Notes: a model not told the origin generated them from the sequence alone. A stretch of 64,000 bases of DNA from Saprospiraceae bacterium (GCA_016710265.1 JADJJL010000001.1:496001-560000); one strand, 5' to 3'; counted from the stretch's first letter, positions 19,729-28,761 are shown. Numbers and translations: made by a program.

Positions 19729-21057
19729 ATGAAAAATATTAGCTATATATTGACTCTAGCCTCATTTGTAATGCTGGCATCCTGTACAGAAAATAAAACG
19801 GAGAAACAGTCAGAAAATCATGGCGGAGAAACCGAACATCATGACGAACACGAAAATACCAATACAGCAACTCTTACAGAAGAACAAATAAAATCCATTG
19901 GTATTGAATACGGAAGTATTGAAAAGAAGCAGCTTACATCAAGTTTAAAGCTCAACGGACTTTTACGAGTACCTAATAATAATCAGGCTAGCGTTACATC
20001 CTTATTCGGTGGAGTAATAAACAGACTTCCTATTCAACAAGGAAATACCGTTAGAAAAGGACAAGTGCTTGCGACACTTTCAAATACTAATTTTATTATT
20101 ATGCAAGAGGAGTTTTTAACAGTTTTCTCAAAATTAACTTTGGCAGAAATTGAGTACGAACGTCAACTGGAACTCCAACAAGGCAATGCAACCTCCGTAA
20201 AAAAACTACAAGAAGCTGAAAGCACATTAAATGCCTTGAAAGCCCAAAAAGCAAGCCTTAAAAGACAATTGGAATTAATTGGAATTAATTCTGCCACACT
20301 TACGAGTGATAATATTCAATCCGTTATTAGTGTCAAAAGTCCAATAAGCGGTGTTATCAGTAATATATACGTGAATCTGGGAAGTTATGTAGATGCAAAT
20401 AAACCAATTGCAGACATCGTAGACAACAGCCAATTGCATCTTGACTTATACATTTATGAAAAAGATTTGTCGAAACTGAAAGTCGGACAAATTATCCATT
20501 TCACACTTACAAACGATCAAGGAAAGGAGTACGATGCTGAAGTATACGCGATCAGCAATACATTTGAGCCAAATACAAAAACGGTTGTAGTTCACGCAAA
20601 AGTCAAAGGGAATAAACAAGGTTTAATTGATGGAATGAGTATTACTGCATTGGTAAGTTTAGAAAATGCTACTGTTCAGGCTGTTCCGACTAAAGCTATT
20701 GTAAATCATGAAGGGCAGGACTATATTTTTATCGTTACAGATGCACATAAAGAAGAAGAACACCATGAGCACAAAGGTGATGCTGAAACACACGAACATG
20801 ATGAACACGGACATGCGCATGAACACGAAGCAGAAGTTGCCCACGAGCAAACCGAAGATCAAGCTAAAGATGAACACGATCACGAAAAGAGTGGTATTGT
20901 GTTTGAAATAATACCAATACGTAAGGGTACAACTGAAATAGGATATAGCGAAATTACCTTGCTCAAAGAAATTCCGGCTAATAGTAAAGTTGTGGTAAAC
21001 GGAGCTTTTTTCATACTAGCTAAAATGAACAACAAAGGTGAGGCACATGCACATTAA
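19729..21057 (+). CDS. czcB: Periplasmic adaptor (membrane fusion) subunit CzcB/CusB with His-rich insert
   Basis: The 442-residue lipoprotein (lipobox LASC near residue 20) has the membrane-fusion layout. There is a barrel-sandwich half (VTSLFGGVINRLPIQQGNTV), an alpha-hairpin (about 125-185, rich in Leu, Glu and Lys), and the second half-motif VKSPISGVISNIYVNLGSYVD, followed by beta-barrel domains. It bridges the RND pump and the outer-membrane channel. Two histidine-rich stretches stand out: residues about 24-45 (ENHGGETEHHDEHEN) and about 342-395 (HHEHKGDAETHEHDEHGHAH and beyond). These suggest periplasmic Zn, Co, Ni or Cu capture. It is the third gene of the efflux operon, after the inserted peptidase gene. 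Confidence 0.93.
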   Translation: MKNISYILTLASFVMLASCTENKTEKQSENHGGETEHHDEHENTNTATLTEEQIKSIGIEYGSIEKKQLTSSLKLNGLLRVPNNNQASVTSLFGGVINRLPIQQGNTVRKGQVLATLSNTNFIIMQEEFLTVFSKLTLAEIEYERQLELQQGNATSVKKLQEAESTLNALKAQKASLKRQLELIGINSATLTSDNIQSVISVKSPISGVISNIYVNLGSYVDANKPIADIVDNSQLHLDLYIYEKDLSKLKVGQIIHFTLTNDQGKEYDAEVYAISNTFEPNTKTVVVHAKVKGNKQGLIDGMSITALVSLENATVQAVPTKAIVNHEGQDYIFIVTDAHKEEEHHEHKGDAETHEHDEHGHAHEHEAEVAHEQTEDQAKDEHDHEKSGIVFEIIPIRKGTTEIGYSEITLLKEIPANSKVVVNGAFFILAKMNNKGEAHAH

Positions 21058-21095
21058 AAGGTTAAATCCATTTATAAACAATTAATACAAAACAA

Positions 21096-21338
21096 ATGAA
21101 AAAAAGAATTATGATTTTGATGCTTTTCGCAACATTAACTTTTGGAATGTCGAGCTGTTCAGCAGACTCGAAAAAACAAGAAACCAAAAACCATGAAGGT
21201 GAACATAATCATGGAGATGAACATAATCATGAAGGGAAAGACCATGAACATAGTAAAGATTCGATGCATCATGAAGGAGATGGCCATAAGCATGGTAAAG
21301 ATTCGACACATCATGAAGGAGATGGCCATAAGCATTAA
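21096..21338 (+). CDS. Small His-rich lipoprotein, probable periplasmic metal-binding protein
   Basis: The 80-residue product has a lipoprotein leader with lipobox GMSSC (Cys about 21). The mature part is almost entirely His, Glu, Asp, Gly and Lys. Short repeats are visible: EHNHGDEHNHEG, then two near-identical copies of HHEGDGHKHGKDS-type sequence. It has no other fold features. Metal chelation or buffering is inferred from composition and from its place 38 bp after czcB in the efflux operon. Confidence 0.8.
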   Translation: MKKRIMILMLFATLTFGMSSCSADSKKQETKNHEGEHNHGDEHNHEGKDHEHSKDSMHHEGDGHKHGKDSTHHEGDGHKH

Positions 21339-21341
21339 GTA

Positions 21342-21424
21342 ATTATATTGTGGGCGAAGGCTTGATTTCTCTTTTTTCTATCAAAGAAGGAATTTCATAA
21401 TCAATCTCTCGCCCACCATATTAT
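21342..21424. promoter_or_regulatory. Long nested inverted repeat between the His-rich gene and DUF3703
   Basis: GTGGGCGA (21350-21357) pairs with TCGCCCAC (21409-21416), flanked outside by ATAT pairing. Further in, TTGATT (21362-21367) pairs with AATCAA (21399-21404), with a 4x4 internal loop between. No long T-tract follows on the plus strand. It could be an attenuator, an RNA-stability element that sets different levels for the two halves of the operon, or a tiny mobile palindrome. Confidence 0.5.
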
Positions 21425-21618
21425 AAATTAAAAAACTACCGAATAATGAACAATAATCCAAAAATATGTAATTATCAATGTGATTACTTTTACTATTTTA
21501 GCCAACCTCAATATCGATTTTTTAGCAATATCAAATTTCGTTCCACTGCCTATATTATCCAAATCAAGATCATCACTTGCTTGGTAAAAAACAATTTTCT
21601 ACCGTAAAGAATAAAATA

Positions 21619-22008
21619 ATGAAGTTCAACACCGCAATGCCATCAGCTTTAAAACCATTTTACAATAAAGAACTAAGCGCTGCTGAAAAAGCCTTTACCA
21701 AAGGGCTTTTGCAACAAAGTTGGAATCATTTGGAAAGGGCACATATACTAGGACAACCCTATCCTTATACACATTCGTTTGTTCATTTGAAGATGTTACT
21801 CTTTGGTTTCAAAACAAAAAACACAAAAGAAATAATCGGACAAATTCCCCGACTTTTAGTAGGTGGGGTCAAGTCCTTTGTTGGAATAATTCCTGTTGGT
21901 AATACAGGTGGTGCAAATGTTCCACCATTGCTTCCAATGGAAATTCCTGAAGATTTATTAACCATTATTAAAACCCATTCAAACAATGAAACTACCCTTC
22001 AACGATAA
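21619..22008 (+). CDS. DUF3703 family protein of metal-resistance loci
   Basis: The 129-residue protein matches DUF3703 in layout. It has an N-terminal helix (LKPFYNKELSAAEKAF), the central motif WNHLERAHILGQPYPYTHSFVH, and GGVKSFVGIIPVGNTGGANV with PLLPMEIPEDLLTI at the C-terminus. The family commonly travels with Czc and P-type ATPase genes, and its biochemical role is unknown. Internal ATG 21619 is chosen because the upstream extension from 21577 is not family-like. The 3' end overlaps the P-type ATPase start by 23 bp in another frame, indicating translational coupling. Confidence 0.85.
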   Translation: MKFNTAMPSALKPFYNKELSAAEKAFTKGLLQQSWNHLERAHILGQPYPYTHSFVHLKMLLFGFKTKNTKEIIGQIPRLLVGGVKSFVGIIPVGNTGGANVPPLLPMEIPEDLLTIIKTHSNNETTLQR

Positions 22009-23872
22009 AAAATTCCTCTTCCTACTTTCAGCAATTCTCGTGGTTATTTCTTTAGAAATACTCTCTATACTTGGCATCAATATTCCTATGCCTTATGCAC
22101 CCTTTATTTTTGCTGCTTTCATTTTGGGTATTGGATACAATGTAATATGGAACGGAATAAAAGCTATCTTCAAAGTTCAGTTTAGCAATATCAATCTATT
22201 GATGCTCATTGCTGTAATCGGAGCTTTTTATCTAAAAGAATTTCCCGAAGCTGCGGTTTTGGTTGTATTGTATGTTCTGGGAGAAAGGTTGGAAGATATT
22301 GGAATTGAAAATTCAAAATCTGCTTTAGACGAATTGGTAAGCAAAGCCCCCAAAACAGCTTTTGTAAAATCCCTGAATGAAAATGTTCTCATAGATAAAA
22401 TCATAGTGGGAACAATCATTCAAGTAAAACCCGGTGAAATGATTCCAATGGACGGTAAAATTATTTCAGGTGAAACTACTGTTGATGAAGCTGCAATAAC
22501 TGGCGAACCCATCCCCAAAGACAAATACACAGGTGATCATCTTTTTGCAGGAACACTCAACAAAAACGGTTTCATAGAAATGGAAACAACAAAACTTTCT
22601 GTTGATACCACTTTCTCAAAAATAGTTCGACTCACATTTGAAGCAGCAGCCAACAAAAGTGAAACGCAAAAATTCATTCAGCAATTTGCTAAGTATTACA
22701 CTCCCACCATGCTTGCACTTTCTGTTTTACTGTTTGTTGTTCCGGTTTTCATTTTACAATTAGATTTTAACCATTGGTTGCAACAAGCTATTACTCTTTT
22801 AGTAATTGCCTGTCCTTGTGCATTGGTTATCTCTACTCCCGTCGCTATCTATGCAGCCATTGGAAACGCTTCCGCAAAAGGAGCATTGGTCAAAGGAGGA
22901 AAATATTTGGAAGCAATGGCAAACATTAAAGCAATTGCATTAGACAAAACCCGCACCATTACTTTCGGAAATCCAATCGTGTCAGATATTTTTCCATTGA
23001 ATGGTACAAGCCGAGAAGAACTTTTGGCATGCACCGCAGGAGCAGAAATATTTTCCGAGCACCCATTGGCGCAAGCCATCGTGGATGCAAGTCGCAAGGA
23101 AGGATTTGAACCACACAAAACTGAGGCATTTCAAAGCATCATGGGTAAAGGAGCAACCGCAAAATGTCTGGTGTGTGAAGATGAAACCATTTATGTAGGA
23201 AAGTTGGGATTTATAAAAGAACATCAAGTTGTAGATAAAGAGGTAGAGAAAATTGTGGAACAGCTTTCATCTCAAGGCAAAACAAGCGTAGTCGTAAGTT
23301 TTGGCAATGGAGTGGCAGGAATTATTGGATTAATGGACGAAATAAAGCCAGACAGTGAGCTTGCATTGCAACAAATAGAAGCACTTGGTATTGAACCCGT
23401 AATGCTTACAGGCGACCATGAAAACGCTGCAAAATTTGTTGCCGAAAAAGTCGGCATCAAAAAAATCTATGGAAATATGCTACCTGAAAACAAAGCTGAA
23501 AAAATAAAAGAACTTTTGCAGCAATACAAAAATGTAGCAATGGTAGGCGATGGAATTAATGATGCACCGGCTCTTGCGCAATCCACTGTGGGTATCGCAA
23601 TGGGAGCAGCAGGAAGCGACACCGCCATAGAAACCGCAAACATCGCCTTGATGAATGATAAACTTTCATTAATACCGTTCCTCATTCGCCTCTCCAAAAA
23701 AACTTTACAAAGAATAAAATTTAACACTATCGGAGCAATAGCAGTTAAACTCTTTTTCATAACACTTGCTGTTATCGGATACAGTAATTTGGTTTTTGCC
23801 ATTGCAGCAGATGTTGGAGTAACACTCATTGTAATTTTAACAAGTTTGAATTTGATGAAATTTAAAGAATGA
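21986..23872 (+). CDS. Heavy-metal translocating P1B-type ATPase (Zn/Cd/Co group)
   Basis: The 628-residue inner-membrane pump has TM helices, the actuator motif AAITGEPIPKD (about 170), and the ion-binding ACPCALVISTP (about 274). The phosphorylation loop follows at residues 320-326. The HP motif is FSEHPLAQAIV, and the hinge is VGDGINDAPALAQSTVGIAMG (about 521). CPC and the TM context fit Zn2+/Cd2+/Pb2+ export. There is no N-terminal HMA domain. The invariant DKTGT motif reads DKTRT here (GAC AAA ACC CGC ACC at 22943-22957), an unusual Gly-to-Arg change beside the phosphorylated Asp320. Everything else looks intact. It is last in the efflux island and overlaps DUF3703. It would move cytosolic metal to the periplasm, where CzcABC could export it. 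Confidence 0.92.
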   Translation: MKLPFNDKKFLFLLSAILVVISLEILSILGINIPMPYAPFIFAAFILGIGYNVIWNGIKAIFKVQFSNINLLMLIAVIGAFYLKEFPEAAVLVVLYVLGERLEDIGIENSKSALDELVSKAPKTAFVKSLNENVLIDKIIVGTIIQVKPGEMIPMDGKIISGETTVDEAAITGEPIPKDKYTGDHLFAGTLNKNGFIEMETTKLSVDTTFSKIVRLTFEAAANKSETQKFIQQFAKYYTPTMLALSVLLFVVPVFILQLDFNHWLQQAITLLVIACPCALVISTPVAIYAAIGNASAKGALVKGGKYLEAMANIKAIALDKTRTITFGNPIVSDIFPLNGTSREELLACTAGAEIFSEHPLAQAIVDASRKEGFEPHKTEAFQSIMGKGATAKCLVCEDETIYVGKLGFIKEHQVVDKEVEKIVEQLSSQGKTSVVVSFGNGVAGIIGLMDEIKPDSELALQQIEALGIEPVMLTGDHENAAKFVAEKVGIKKIYGNMLPENKAEKIKELLQQYKNVAMVGDGINDAPALAQSTVGIAMGAAGSDTAIETANIALMNDKLSLIPFLIRLSKKTLQRIKFNTIGAIAVKLFFITLAVIGYSNLVFAIAADVGVTLIVILTSLNLMKFKE

Positions 23873-24105
23873 ATTTAAATGGAGTCTGTTCATAATTGCC
23901 ACTTATATATTTGGATATACGAGTGCTAGTCAGATTCAAGTTGAGGTGATTGATGAAATACTTACCACCCTAAATGTTGGGGAAACATGTTAAAAATTGA
24001 AATAAATTAATTGTCTTTTTTGCAAATTTAGTCAAGAACATCAGGTTTTATCCGTTCGTTTGTCCGTATTGTAAGTGATAATTTCTTGGACCACATGAGT
24101 CCAAA
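23873..24105. other. Intergenic region with a possible gene remnant
   Basis: This lies between the P-type ATPase and the convergent AAA ATPase. A plus-strand frame without a start codon, ending at TAA 23990-23992, reads as a hydrophobic stretch (SLFIIATYIFGYTSA) then QIQVEVIDEILTTLNVGETC. It resembles the tail of a lost membrane-protein gene, but the family is not recognised. No terminator hairpin or promoter was seen. Confidence 0.3.
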
Positions 24106-25263
24106 TTACTTGTGCAGTTGATTCCAAGCCACTACTTTATAGTCTGTCCAATTTTGATTTTCATTTCCACTGTATATAACTGTTTTTGATGCAATTTTAT
24201 CTTCTGCCAGATTGAATAAATAATTCAATCCCTTAAACATCGTAGGATTGACCGTGCTGCTTGCCTTGATTTCGTAGAGATGCATTTTACCATCTTCTTC
24301 CCTTAGCAAATCCACTTCATTTCCATGGGAATCCCTCCAAAAATAAAATTCCTGATGAAGACTATGGTGTGCATTCTGTTTCACTTTTTCTGAAACGATC
24401 ATATTTTCAAACAAAGGTCCCCACAATGGGTGGGTGGGCTTCAGATTATCGGTGGTAATTCCCAATAGAAAACACAAAAGGCCAGTATCGTAGAAATAAA
24501 GTTTTGGGCTTTTGATCAGTCGTTTGTTGAAGTTTCTGTGGTATGGGGGCAACATAAAAATAATGTAACTTGCTTCCAATAAGCTCAACCAATGAATAGT
24601 TGTCGTATGACTTATTCCAGCGTCTTTTGCAAGTTCACTATAATTGAGAAGTTGTCCAGCTCTTCCCGCGCAAAGCTTAATAAATCGGGTAAACGTTCTC
24701 ATGTCCTGGATCTGATGCAGTTGGGTTATATCTCTTTTAATATAAGTTTCAATGTAGTCCTTATAATATCTACGGGGATCAATGTCCCGATCGTAAATAG
24801 CAGGATAAAATCCGGTGGTGATTAGCTCTGCCAGATTTTCTTTTTGGATTTTGGCTTTTTTCATTTCCCTTAGGTCAAATGGAAATAAACTGCACAATGC
24901 TACTCTCCCTGAAAGACTTTGAGTAATACTTTTCACTAAATGAAAATTCTGTGAGCCTGATAAAATAAACTGACCCATTTTTTGATTGGTATCCACTATT
25001 TCTTGCAAGTACGAGAACAATTCGGGCACTCTCTGCACTTCATCAAAAATCACCAGATCGTTGTACTCCAATAAAAAACCTTTTGGGTCCAAAGAAGCAA
25101 ATAGCCGATTGTCCGGATTCTCAAGGGAAACATAACGGTACTTTGGAAAAGCTTGTTTCATGAGAGTTGTTTTCCCGGATTGACGAGGGCCGGTAATGGC
25201 AATGATCGGATACTTGGCTTGAAGTGTCTTCAGTTCTGAAAGTAGTGCCCTTTTGATAGGCAT
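24106..25263 (-). CDS. AAA_14 / DUF4143 ATPase with winged-helix and nuclease-like C-terminus
   Basis: This 385-residue protein has Walker A GPRQSGKTTL (residues about 26-35), Walker B DLVIFDEVQRVP (about 72-83), a sensor stretch FILSGSQNFHL and an arginine-bearing SLSGRVALCSLFPFDLREM. Next comes a helix-turn-helix-like segment (NYSELAKDAGISHTTT, about 200-225). The DUF4143 C-terminus includes EFYFWRDSHGNEVDLL and YEIKASS, which resembles a PD-(D/E)XK signature. The family is widespread and its cellular role is not settled. The gene is monocistronic and converges on the metal island. A TACTTTTG promoter box and six 22-bp iterons lie upstream. The HTH and the iterons together suggest autoregulation. 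Confidence 0.88.
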   Translation of the reverse strand: MPIKRALLSELKTLQAKYPIIAITGPRQSGKTTLMKQAFPKYRYVSLENPDNRLFASLDPKGFLLEYNDLVIFDEVQRVPELFSYLQEIVDTNQKMGQFILSGSQNFHLVKSITQSLSGRVALCSLFPFDLREMKKAKIQKENLAELITTGFYPAIYDRDIDPRRYYKDYIETYIKRDITQLHQIQDMRTFTRFIKLCAGRAGQLLNYSELAKDAGISHTTTIHWLSLLEASYIIFMLPPYHRNFNKRLIKSPKLYFYDTGLLCFLLGITTDNLKPTHPLWGPLFENMIVSEKVKQNAHHSLHQEFYFWRDSHGNEVDLLREEDGKMHLYEIKASSTVNPTMFKGLNYLFNLAEDKIASKTVIYSGNENQNWTDYKVVAWNQLHK

Positions 25264-25282
25264 GATTGTTTTAATTTAAACA

Positions 25283-25290
25283 CAAAAGTA
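25283..25290 (-). promoter_or_regulatory. -7 box of the AAA/DUF4143 ATPase gene
   Basis: The minus strand reads TACTTTTG, matching TAnnTTTG, 20 bases before the ATG at 25263. The -33 region would fall at the edge of the 22-bp repeat array beginning at 25321. Confidence 0.5.
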
Positions 25291-25320
25291 ATAATATTTG
25301 CAAAAATCTAACTCATAAAT

Positions 25321-25442
25321 TTCAATTTACACAATTATTATTTTCAATTTACACAGATATTAAATTCAATTTACACAATTATTAATTTCAATTTACACAG
25401 ATTATAAATTCAATTTACACAACTATTATTTTCAATTTACAC
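25321..25442. repeat. Iteron-like array: six TTCAATTTACAC cores at exact 22-bp steps
   Basis: The 12-base core TTCAATTTACAC begins at 25321, 25343, 25365, 25387, 25409 and 25431. Six identical cores are separated by 10-base spacers that differ but are all A/T-rich. A 22-bp period is about two helical turns, so every core faces the same side of DNA. This is the layout of plasmid iterons or multimer operator sites. It begins 31 bp upstream of the ATPase -7 box. Confidence 0.92.
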
Positions 25443-25749
25443 AACATATATTATTGTATATCAACATTTTATTAATTTTAATTCCCATTTGTGTGCAATT
25501 TTTACAACTACAATTTTAAATCATATTTTACTATTCAATGCATAATCAATTACCACACAATCATGAATCCATAAATACCATTGAAATATCATGAATCAAC
25601 ACTGACGGTGCAATGGCGTATTTCTTTAGAATTGTTCAAATGTCTTAGATTTATAATCCAAAAACAAGTGACTCTGGATCATAAACATCAAAACAAGTAC
25701 ATTTGTGTTAATCTTGGCTTTAAGGGATGTAACGCAATAGTATTAAAAC

Positions 25750-25920
25750 ATGGATCTGCACAAAAAGATAATTTAGCTTATTTGTATAACTGCCCAAACA
25801 ATTTCTGCACAAGGACTCTACGATCTTCACCAAATCCAGGAACTGAAGATTTATTTTACCGGAAACAACTGGGATGCCCAACTGGACTCTTTAAAAACTA
25901 AGGATCCCAATGGAAGACTC
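25750..25920 (+). pseudogene. Interrupted 5' end of the CotH-family gene (in-frame amber in the signal peptide)
   Basis: In the same frame as the downstream CDS, ATG 25750 opens MDLHKKII, then TAG at 25774-25776, then LICITAQTISAQ and GLYDLHQIQELKIYF. Skipping the TAG gives a normal signal peptide ending in SAQ and the usual mature start of Bacteroidota CotH surface proteins. The frame has no ATG, GTG or TTG between the TAG and GTG 25921. A single-base change (for example TTG to TAG) or a sequencing error would explain it. Confidence 0.7.
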
Positions 25921-28059
25921 GTGGCTTCTTATGCTATTTTAAACGGTCAGCGGTTTGACAGTGTTGGCGTACGATACAAAGGCAACAGCAGTTACAATCC
26001 CACCAGATTAAAAAATCCATTGAATGTAAAACTGGATTATGTCAAGTCCGGCCAGCAATACGAATCATTCAATACTTTAAAATTATCGAATGTATTTATG
26101 GATCCAAGTTTTCTTCGCGAGGTATTGGGATATCACATAAGCAGACAATATCTTCCGGCCTCCCGTGCCAATTTTATTCGGGTATACATTAATGATGGAT
26201 ATTTGGGTTTGTATAGCAATGTAGAAAATACAGGTTCAGATTTTCTCTCTGATCATTTCGGAACGTCTGATGGATCCTATTTCCAATGCGACCGACCAGA
26301 TGTCACCAACACTTTACCGGGCACTTGTCCTCCGGGAAACCCCGGCTCCGCGCTTCGATACATCTCTGCTGATTCTGGCTGCTATTACAACAGTTATGAG
26401 AAAGAATCCGACGCTGGTTGGTCAGAATTTCTTCACCTGATGCGAACACTGAACCAGGATCAAGCTAAAATTCCTGAAGTGCTCAACGTGGATCGCGTTT
26501 TGTGGATGATGGCACTCAACAATGTCTTTGTGAACCTCGATAGTTATTCCGGCTCAGGGCACAACTATCTCATGTATGAGTCTGCGGATGGTAGGTTTCA
26601 TTCTATCATGTGGGATCTAAATGAATTTTATGGAGCTTTTGTGAATGCAGGTACGATGGGACAATTGACTGTCCAGCAAATGCGGGAACTGGATCCGATG
26701 TTGCATCAAAACAATCCAGACCGACCGTTGATTTCAAAAATTCTATCCAATGCATCTTATCAAAAAAGGTATCTTGCTCATATCAAAACCATTTTGGAGG
26801 ATATACAATCCAATCAGGCTTATGAAAATCTTGGAATAGAGTTGCAAAATTTGATACGCACTTCCGTGCAACTGGATAGAAATAAATTTTTCAGTGATGC
26901 AGCCTTTGAGCAAAATTTGAAAAGCGATTTTGCCAACACGGGCGGTCCAAATGGTGGAAAAACCTATCCTGGCTTAGTTAAATTTACAAATGAACGAAAA
27001 TCATTTTTGCAAAATCACCTTCGATTAATTCCCTCCGCACCGATCATCTCTGAGCTAAAACAAATACCCGAAAAAGTAGAACCCAATGATTTGGTCAGTA
27101 TTATCGCAAGAATTCAGGATGCCAGTCATGCTTTTCTTTATTATCGCTCGGACAAACACGCTGAATTTGAATTTATAACAATGAATGATGATGGCTTACA
27201 CGATGATGGCCAGGCCGGAGATGGAATATATGGTGTCAGGGTTTCGATGTCTGGTCAATCTTATTTACAATACTATTTATACGCTGAAAATGCACAAATG
27301 GCTTCCTTGTTGCCAACCAGAGCAGCCTATGAATTTTATCAAATCAATTCTCAATTGACCAACATCGAACAAGGCGCTATTCTGATCAATGAACTGCTTG
27401 CCTCAAATCAAAACGGAGCCTTGGATGAGCAGGGAGAATATGAAGACTGGATGGAGTTGTACAATACCACAGACCGAGATATTTCATTGAAGGGTTTACA
27501 TCTTAGCGACAATCCTGACAATGCCTTAAAATATGCATTGCCAGACACGATCATCCATGCTAAATCCTATCTTATAGTTTGGGCTGATGAGGACGGAAAA
27601 GATTCAGGAATCCACGCTAATTTTAAACTTTCCAAATCAGGAGAAACTGTGAAATTATACAATGCGGACAGTAGTTTGATTTCAGGACTTACTTTTCCGG
27701 AACTCTCCGATGATGAATCCTTTGGTCTATGCAATGCAATTGGACAGAAATTTACCAATCCCAGTTTTAATTCAGCCAATCATTGTACCACCGCTACGAC
27801 TGACCAAACCAAGGATCTGGAATGGCTGATCTTCCCCAATCCAAACAAGGGATGGTTTCAAGTGGAATGGAAAGATCGATGGCAGGGTGTGATGGAAATA
27901 CGCAGCGTACATGGAAATTTGATTTGGCAACAAAATATACAATCTGAAGTCAATGAGAAATTAGAACTGCATTTGCAAGATTGGCCATGCGGTATTTATG
28001 TGGTGAGTATGCGAAATTCTATCGGCATAACAAACCAGCGATTCATCTTGACCCGATAA
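25921..28059 (+). CDS. CotH-kinase-family surface protein with lamin-tail and type IX sorting domains
   Basis: The open frame from GTG gives 712 residues; the intact gene would start at ATG 25750 (about 769) but for the amber at 25774. The CotH domain spans about residues 1-370: GVRYKGNSSYN, FNTLKLSN, LREVLGYHISRQ and the metal/active-site-like MWDLNEFYG. A central beta-domain with DDGLHDDGQAGDGIYG follows (about 390-480). A lamin-tail domain comes next (INELLASN, EYEDWMELYN, KSYLIVWADEDG; about 480-605), then a type A type IX sorting domain (FPNPNKGWFQVEW to the end). It would be secreted and surface-attached. CotH proteins phosphorylate spore-coat proteins in Bacillus; the substrate here is unknown. 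Without the signal peptide the product could not be exported, so it is either a recent pseudogene or a base error. Confidence 0.85.
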   Translation: MASYAILNGQRFDSVGVRYKGNSSYNPTRLKNPLNVKLDYVKSGQQYESFNTLKLSNVFMDPSFLREVLGYHISRQYLPASRANFIRVYINDGYLGLYSNVENTGSDFLSDHFGTSDGSYFQCDRPDVTNTLPGTCPPGNPGSALRYISADSGCYYNSYEKESDAGWSEFLHLMRTLNQDQAKIPEVLNVDRVLWMMALNNVFVNLDSYSGSGHNYLMYESADGRFHSIMWDLNEFYGAFVNAGTMGQLTVQQMRELDPMLHQNNPDRPLISKILSNASYQKRYLAHIKTILEDIQSNQAYENLGIELQNLIRTSVQLDRNKFFSDAAFEQNLKSDFANTGGPNGGKTYPGLVKFTNERKSFLQNHLRLIPSAPIISELKQIPEKVEPNDLVSIIARIQDASHAFLYYRSDKHAEFEFITMNDDGLHDDGQAGDGIYGVRVSMSGQSYLQYYLYAENAQMASLLPTRAAYEFYQINSQLTNIEQGAILINELLASNQNGALDEQGEYEDWMELYNTTDRDISLKGLHLSDNPDNALKYALPDTIIHAKSYLIVWADEDGKDSGIHANFKLSKSGETVKLYNADSSLISGLTFPELSDDESFGLCNAIGQKFTNPSFNSANHCTTATTDQTKDLEWLIFPNPNKGWFQVEWKDRWQGVMEIRSVHGNLIWQQNIQSEVNEKLELHLQDWPCGIYVVSMRNSIGITNQRFILTR

Positions 28060-28232
28060 ATACTTAGATATTTGGAACTCATTCTGTGAAAAAGCAACAA
28101 CCGAAAATAATTAATAGAAAAAACTTTAGCCCGACTCTTTCAGATTTGACAATTTTCCAACTGGATGACCAAATTATTTAATGTATCAAAATAAAATATT
28201 TCTAATTGTGAATTGGCAAACTAAGCACTACC

Positions 28233-28616
28233 TTAATTTGTCACTCTCCTCATATTAAGAGCCGGATGACAAACATCAAAAATGATGTCCTTGTAATCAA
28301 AAACTTTTAGCAATTTAAATTTTACGCAGTTCATTCTGGGTGCAATAGGATCTCTGGCTCCAATAAATTCTGCATTTACAATTTGACCATTGATGTGCTT
28401 GAAAGACCAACCATTAATGAGGCCTGTACCAACAATTGCATACATTTTAATGTTTCTATCGATATCACAGAGGTAGTTTTCTCCATTGATAAGTCTTGTG
28501 TTTTGCAATACTTCCGATAAATTATGGCCACATGTCAATGCTAAAGTCTCACGATCCGGATCCGAAATCAAAAAAGAAAATATAATTAAAAAAGAGAGAA
28601 ATAAACTTTGCATCAT
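28233..28616 (-). CDS. Small secreted protein of unknown function
   Basis: The 127-residue product has a hydrophobic leader (SLFLSFLIIFSFLIS) and three later cysteines plus one near the leader (TCGH, LCDI, NCVK, VCHP). No family is recognised. It is the last gene of the minus-strand run of small exported proteins that begins at 30921. It lacks the six-Cys pattern of the four paralogues upstream, so it is a neighbour rather than a family member. The 145 bp before it is AT-rich and shows no clear promoter. Confidence 0.65.
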   Translation of the reverse strand: MMQSLFLSFLIIFSFLISDPDRETLALTCGHNLSEVLQNTRLINGENYLCDIDRNIKMYAIVGTGLINGWSFKHINGQIVNAEFIGARDPIAPRMNCVKFKLLKVFDYKDIIFDVCHPALNMRRVTN

Positions 28617-28761
28617 TTAGGTATAATTTAATCAATGAATAAAATACAATCCATAAGTATTCTTAACTAAAAATAAAAAAAGAATATCAGAAAATATAAA
28701 GCATGAATTAAAATTTAAATATTTAATATATGCGAATAGAAATATATAAAGCTGTACTGTA

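Noticed and set aside
25321..25442. CRISPR array or plasmid origin
   Set aside because: Cores are only 12 bp with 10-bp AT spacers, and no replication initiator gene is present; operator or iteron-like array fits better.
25581..25901. 106-codon plus-strand frame upstream of the CotH gene
   Set aside because: It overlaps the real CotH 5' region in another frame, has no leader or family resemblance, and looks like a shadow.
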